This document shows, piece after piece, positions 62,328 to 64,000 of a DNA stretch of 64,000 nucleotides. Under the pieces are notes generated by a model, which saw nothing but the letters and a program-made list of their open reading frames with translations, was not told the origin of the DNA and did not search any database. Position 1 is the stretch's first letter. Every line of letters starts with the position of its first letter. The stretch is from NCBI GenBank assembly GCA_022827185.1, contig JAJDTM010000062.1, positions 62,001 through 126,000 of the forward strand. The letters run 5' to 3'. The translations under genes were made by a program, and so were the position numbers. Origin of the DNA: Candidatus Poribacteria bacterium (GTDB lineage Bacteria; Poribacteria; WGA-4E; WGA-3G).

Positions 62328-63392
62328 TTAAGGATAATTATAGACATTATCAGGGTGTACTGGGTTGTCGGCATCTTGGAAACCGTCGTCTGATTTGGAA
62401 GCGGTTTCTCGGTTTGCATTGAATTCTCGCAAGATACAACTGACGATTTCTTCCGTATACGCCTGTGCATCTACACGTTGCTGATTTGCTTCCCACGCCA
62501 TCCGTGCAGCGGCTTCAAAATATTCGGCATGCTTATAAGCATCAAGGATATCACTGCCGCGTGAAAACGTTCCGTGTCCGACCCAATAGAGGATATGCCG
62601 CGCTGGATTGCCGCCATTCTGGAAGAGCCGTAGACTCTCATAAGAGAGTTCTGGGATCCCCGGTGCGCGTTCTTCAACGAAGCCGATACCGCCGGAGGGG
62701 TCATATATAATAGGCGTTTCCGGTTCGTATCCTCTGAGAAAATCATAAAATTTATCGGGTGCGCCGTGTTCTGTCCGAGAAATGAGGTTCAGGAACTTCG
62801 GTTGTAGATGGACGAGTGCATTAAACCCGTGTTCCGCTAATTGCTCAAAGATAAGGAGATAATGGAACATTTCACTCGTTGGTGCAGGCGGTGCGACCCC
62901 ATTTTGACTTTGATCCAAAGTCGTCTGATCTGGCGTGCCAAAGCGCATCCGATAATGTGTGCCATCCGGCTCCACCTCAACGAGCGTTAGGTTGAGTGCA
63001 GGATGCTCAATGCCAATCATATCCAAACGTGACCCTGATTTTGTGAGTAGCACGTGTTTGCCTGCCAACCCCTTAACAACGATCTGTGGTGGTAATTGGT
63101 AGCGTGGTGATGCTTCATAAGAGATGAGGCACGCATCGTCAATCGTTTCAGTTAAAATTGCCCCCATATTACCAGCAGTCGCCCATAGATAGTCGTGAGC
63201 GTGTGCATGCGCACCGACCCAGCCCATCTGTCCTATCAAAGTCCCGCATTCACTATCGGGAGAAATAGGGTGTAAGTTGGGGTGGTATCCGCGTTCTCGC
63301 CAACGTTCGTAGCGATACGTCTGCGGGGATGGTACTGTTAAGGCATTTATGAGGTACGGATTGACTAATGTTGAATCCACTCGCGATTCCAC
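62328..63392 (-). CDS. Class II aldolase/adducin-like protein
   Basis: The 354-residue protein has features of the class II aldolase fold: NMGAILTETIDDACLISYE and the LLTKSGSRLDMIG strand, HLQPKFLNLISRTEHG in the middle and ARHILYWVGHGTFSRGSDI with the C-terminal EYFEAAARMA helix. The zinc-binding His set (HAHAHDY, LVHLQ, VGHGT) is plausible but not in the exact family spacing, so activity as a fuculose- or rhamnulose-phosphate-like aldolase is tentative. It is followed by inverted-repeat copy C. Confidence 0.62.
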   Translation of the reverse strand: MESRVDSTLVNPYLINALTVPSPQTYRYERWRERGYHPNLHPISPDSECGTLIGQMGWVGAHAHAHDYLWATAGNMGAILTETIDDACLISYEASPRYQLPPQIVVKGLAGKHVLLTKSGSRLDMIGIEHPALNLTLVEVEPDGTHYRMRFGTPDQTTLDQSQNGVAPPAPTSEMFHYLLIFEQLAEHGFNALVHLQPKFLNLISRTEHGAPDKFYDFLRGYEPETPIIYDPSGGIGFVEERAPGIPELSYESLRLFQNGGNPARHILYWVGHGTFSRGSDILDAYKHAEYFEAAARMAWEANQQRVDAQAYTEEIVSCILREFNANRETASKSDDGFQDADNPVHPDNVYNYP

Positions 63393-63748
63393 TCCTCAAT
63401 TAGGATTACGGTTCAGTTTCTCGTGCAAACTTCCCCTCTATTTAACTATACCATGTCTGAGAAAAAATAGCAAATTTTTAGCGTGTTTGTTCATATCTTT
63501 ATCCTTAGCTGCGGGACTTAGGCAACATTTTATGTATTGGACCGCCCTGGGAACACTCCAAATTTAATTGCAATGTCAGGCGGAAGTGTGCTAAATTTTA
63601 AAGACATCTTGAGAGCCACGTACGACTCTGGTAAAATAAAAATAATTCTAAGGAAATCCTATTTCTTTTACAAATTCATAAGACGTTTTTATATCCAAAA
63701 CGTTGAATGGAAAGTTCGCAAGTTAACGAAAGGAAATCGAAAAACGCT
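63393..63748. other. Intergenic region upstream of fumC
   Basis: No gene is supported in these 356 bases between divergent genes. A short frame of 71 codons at 63537-63752 overlaps the fumC start and has no ribosome binding site or recognisable domain. Near 63509-63535 the words GGGACTTAGGCA and TTTTATGTATT loosely resemble the left end of the inverted-repeat elements. No strong promoter was found. Confidence 0.4.
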
Positions 63749-64000
63749 ATGAGAACTGAGACAGATAGTATGGGGACGCTTCATGTTCCATCCGACCGGT
63801 ACTGGGGTGCACAGACACAACGTGCGCTCCAGAATTTTAAGATCGGCGACGAACGCCTACCTCGCGCCGCTATATGGGCACTTGGGACTATCAAACAGGC
63901 AGTCGCGCATGTTAACGCCGACCTCGGTTTGCTTGAAACCGAACTTGCAGAAGCGATTAACGAGGCAGCACAAGAGGTTATTGACGGCACTTTGGATGAC
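63749..64000 (+). CDS. fumC: Fumarate hydratase class II, N-terminal part
   Basis: Fumarase converts fumarate to malate in the TCA cycle. The 84 visible residues run off the window edge and read MRTETDSMGTLHVP followed by DRYWGAQTQRALQNFKIG, the classic opening of class II fumarases (aspartase and argininosuccinate lyase relatives start differently). The ATG at 63749 is preceded by AAAGGAA at a somewhat long distance; the Met eight codons later is a weaker alternative. Confidence 0.92.
   Translation, partial: MRTETDSMGTLHVPSDRYWGAQTQRALQNFKIGDERLPRAAIWALGTIKQAVAHVNADLGLLETELAEAINEAAQEVIDGTLDD

Noticed and set aside
63537..63752. Small frame before fumC
   Set aside because: No ribosome binding site, unusual basic composition, and it overlaps the fumC start; treated as intergenic.

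Overview
The window looks like chromosome from an uncultivated Gram-negative bacterium of the Candidatus Poribacteria type or a similar aquatic lineage. This is inferred from gene content only, because no rRNA or marker phylogeny is available. The clues are several phytanoyl-CoA-dioxygenase-like enzymes, many small secreted LamG or DUF1080-like proteins, a planctomycete-type DUF1549/DUF1553 cytochrome protein, a DUF6785-type membrane protein, a giant leucine-rich-repeat/cadherin protein with a T9SS-like C-terminal domain, an outer-membrane barrel, futalosine-pathway menaquinone genes, and many short palindromic repeats between genes. No rRNA, tRNA or CRISPR array was found.

Layout. 0-2 kb: a TRAP transporter (dctQ, dctM). 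2-7 kb: secreted LamG-type proteins, a two-gene membrane/proline-rich cassette, an enolase-superfamily enzyme and a reversed-order hicBA toxin-antitoxin pair. 7-9.2 kb: an alpha/beta hydrolase and an overlapping pair resembling the oxidative phosphonate-degrading enzymes PhnZ and PhnY. 9.4-11.3 kb: a Rieske protein with a long uncharacterised helical extension. 11.4-14.1 kb: an intact dioxygenase gene next to a broken copy interrupted by an IS200/IS605-type element that encodes IsrB, the HNH-lacking relative of IscB and Cas9. 14.2-20 kb: a minus-strand gene train with a BMP-family binding protein, its ABC ATPase, an amidohydrolase, a beta-barrel protein and a lipoprotein, but no permease. 20-31 kb: repeat-rich DNA and one gene for a 2806-residue surface protein with a G11 tract upstream. 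31-34 kb: three paralogous secreted proteins. 34-41 kb: a TPR protein, a UbiD-type decarboxylase, a thioredoxin-reductase-like flavoprotein and polA. 41-46 kb: an RRM protein behind a long leader, a LamG protein, trpS, a SAM hydrolase and a sugar isomerase/epimerase. 46-49.4 kb: mqnE, mqnA, a Fur-family regulator, a degenerate IscU-like protein and an A-type Fe-S carrier. 49.5-53.3 kb: a GH32 enzyme, a TPR protein, a UGSC-family selenoprotein read through an in-frame UGA, a hypothetical protein and another LamG protein. 53.4-64 kb: a DUF1549/DUF1553 protein overlapping lon, a multi-pass membrane protein, a CapA-like protein with a coiled-coil partner, a class II aldolase-like protein and the start of fumC.

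The most notable observations are the UGSC selenoprotein with an adjacent SECIS-like hairpin; the IsrB element, whose boundaries can be placed almost to the base because removing it restores the host reading frame; a shared C-terminal motif (KLA-T/V/I-TWG-x-L/I-K) on seven otherwise different secreted proteins; and a family of small inverted-repeat elements with target duplications and compensatory stem changes, one of which has an empty site in the leader of a neighbouring paralogue.
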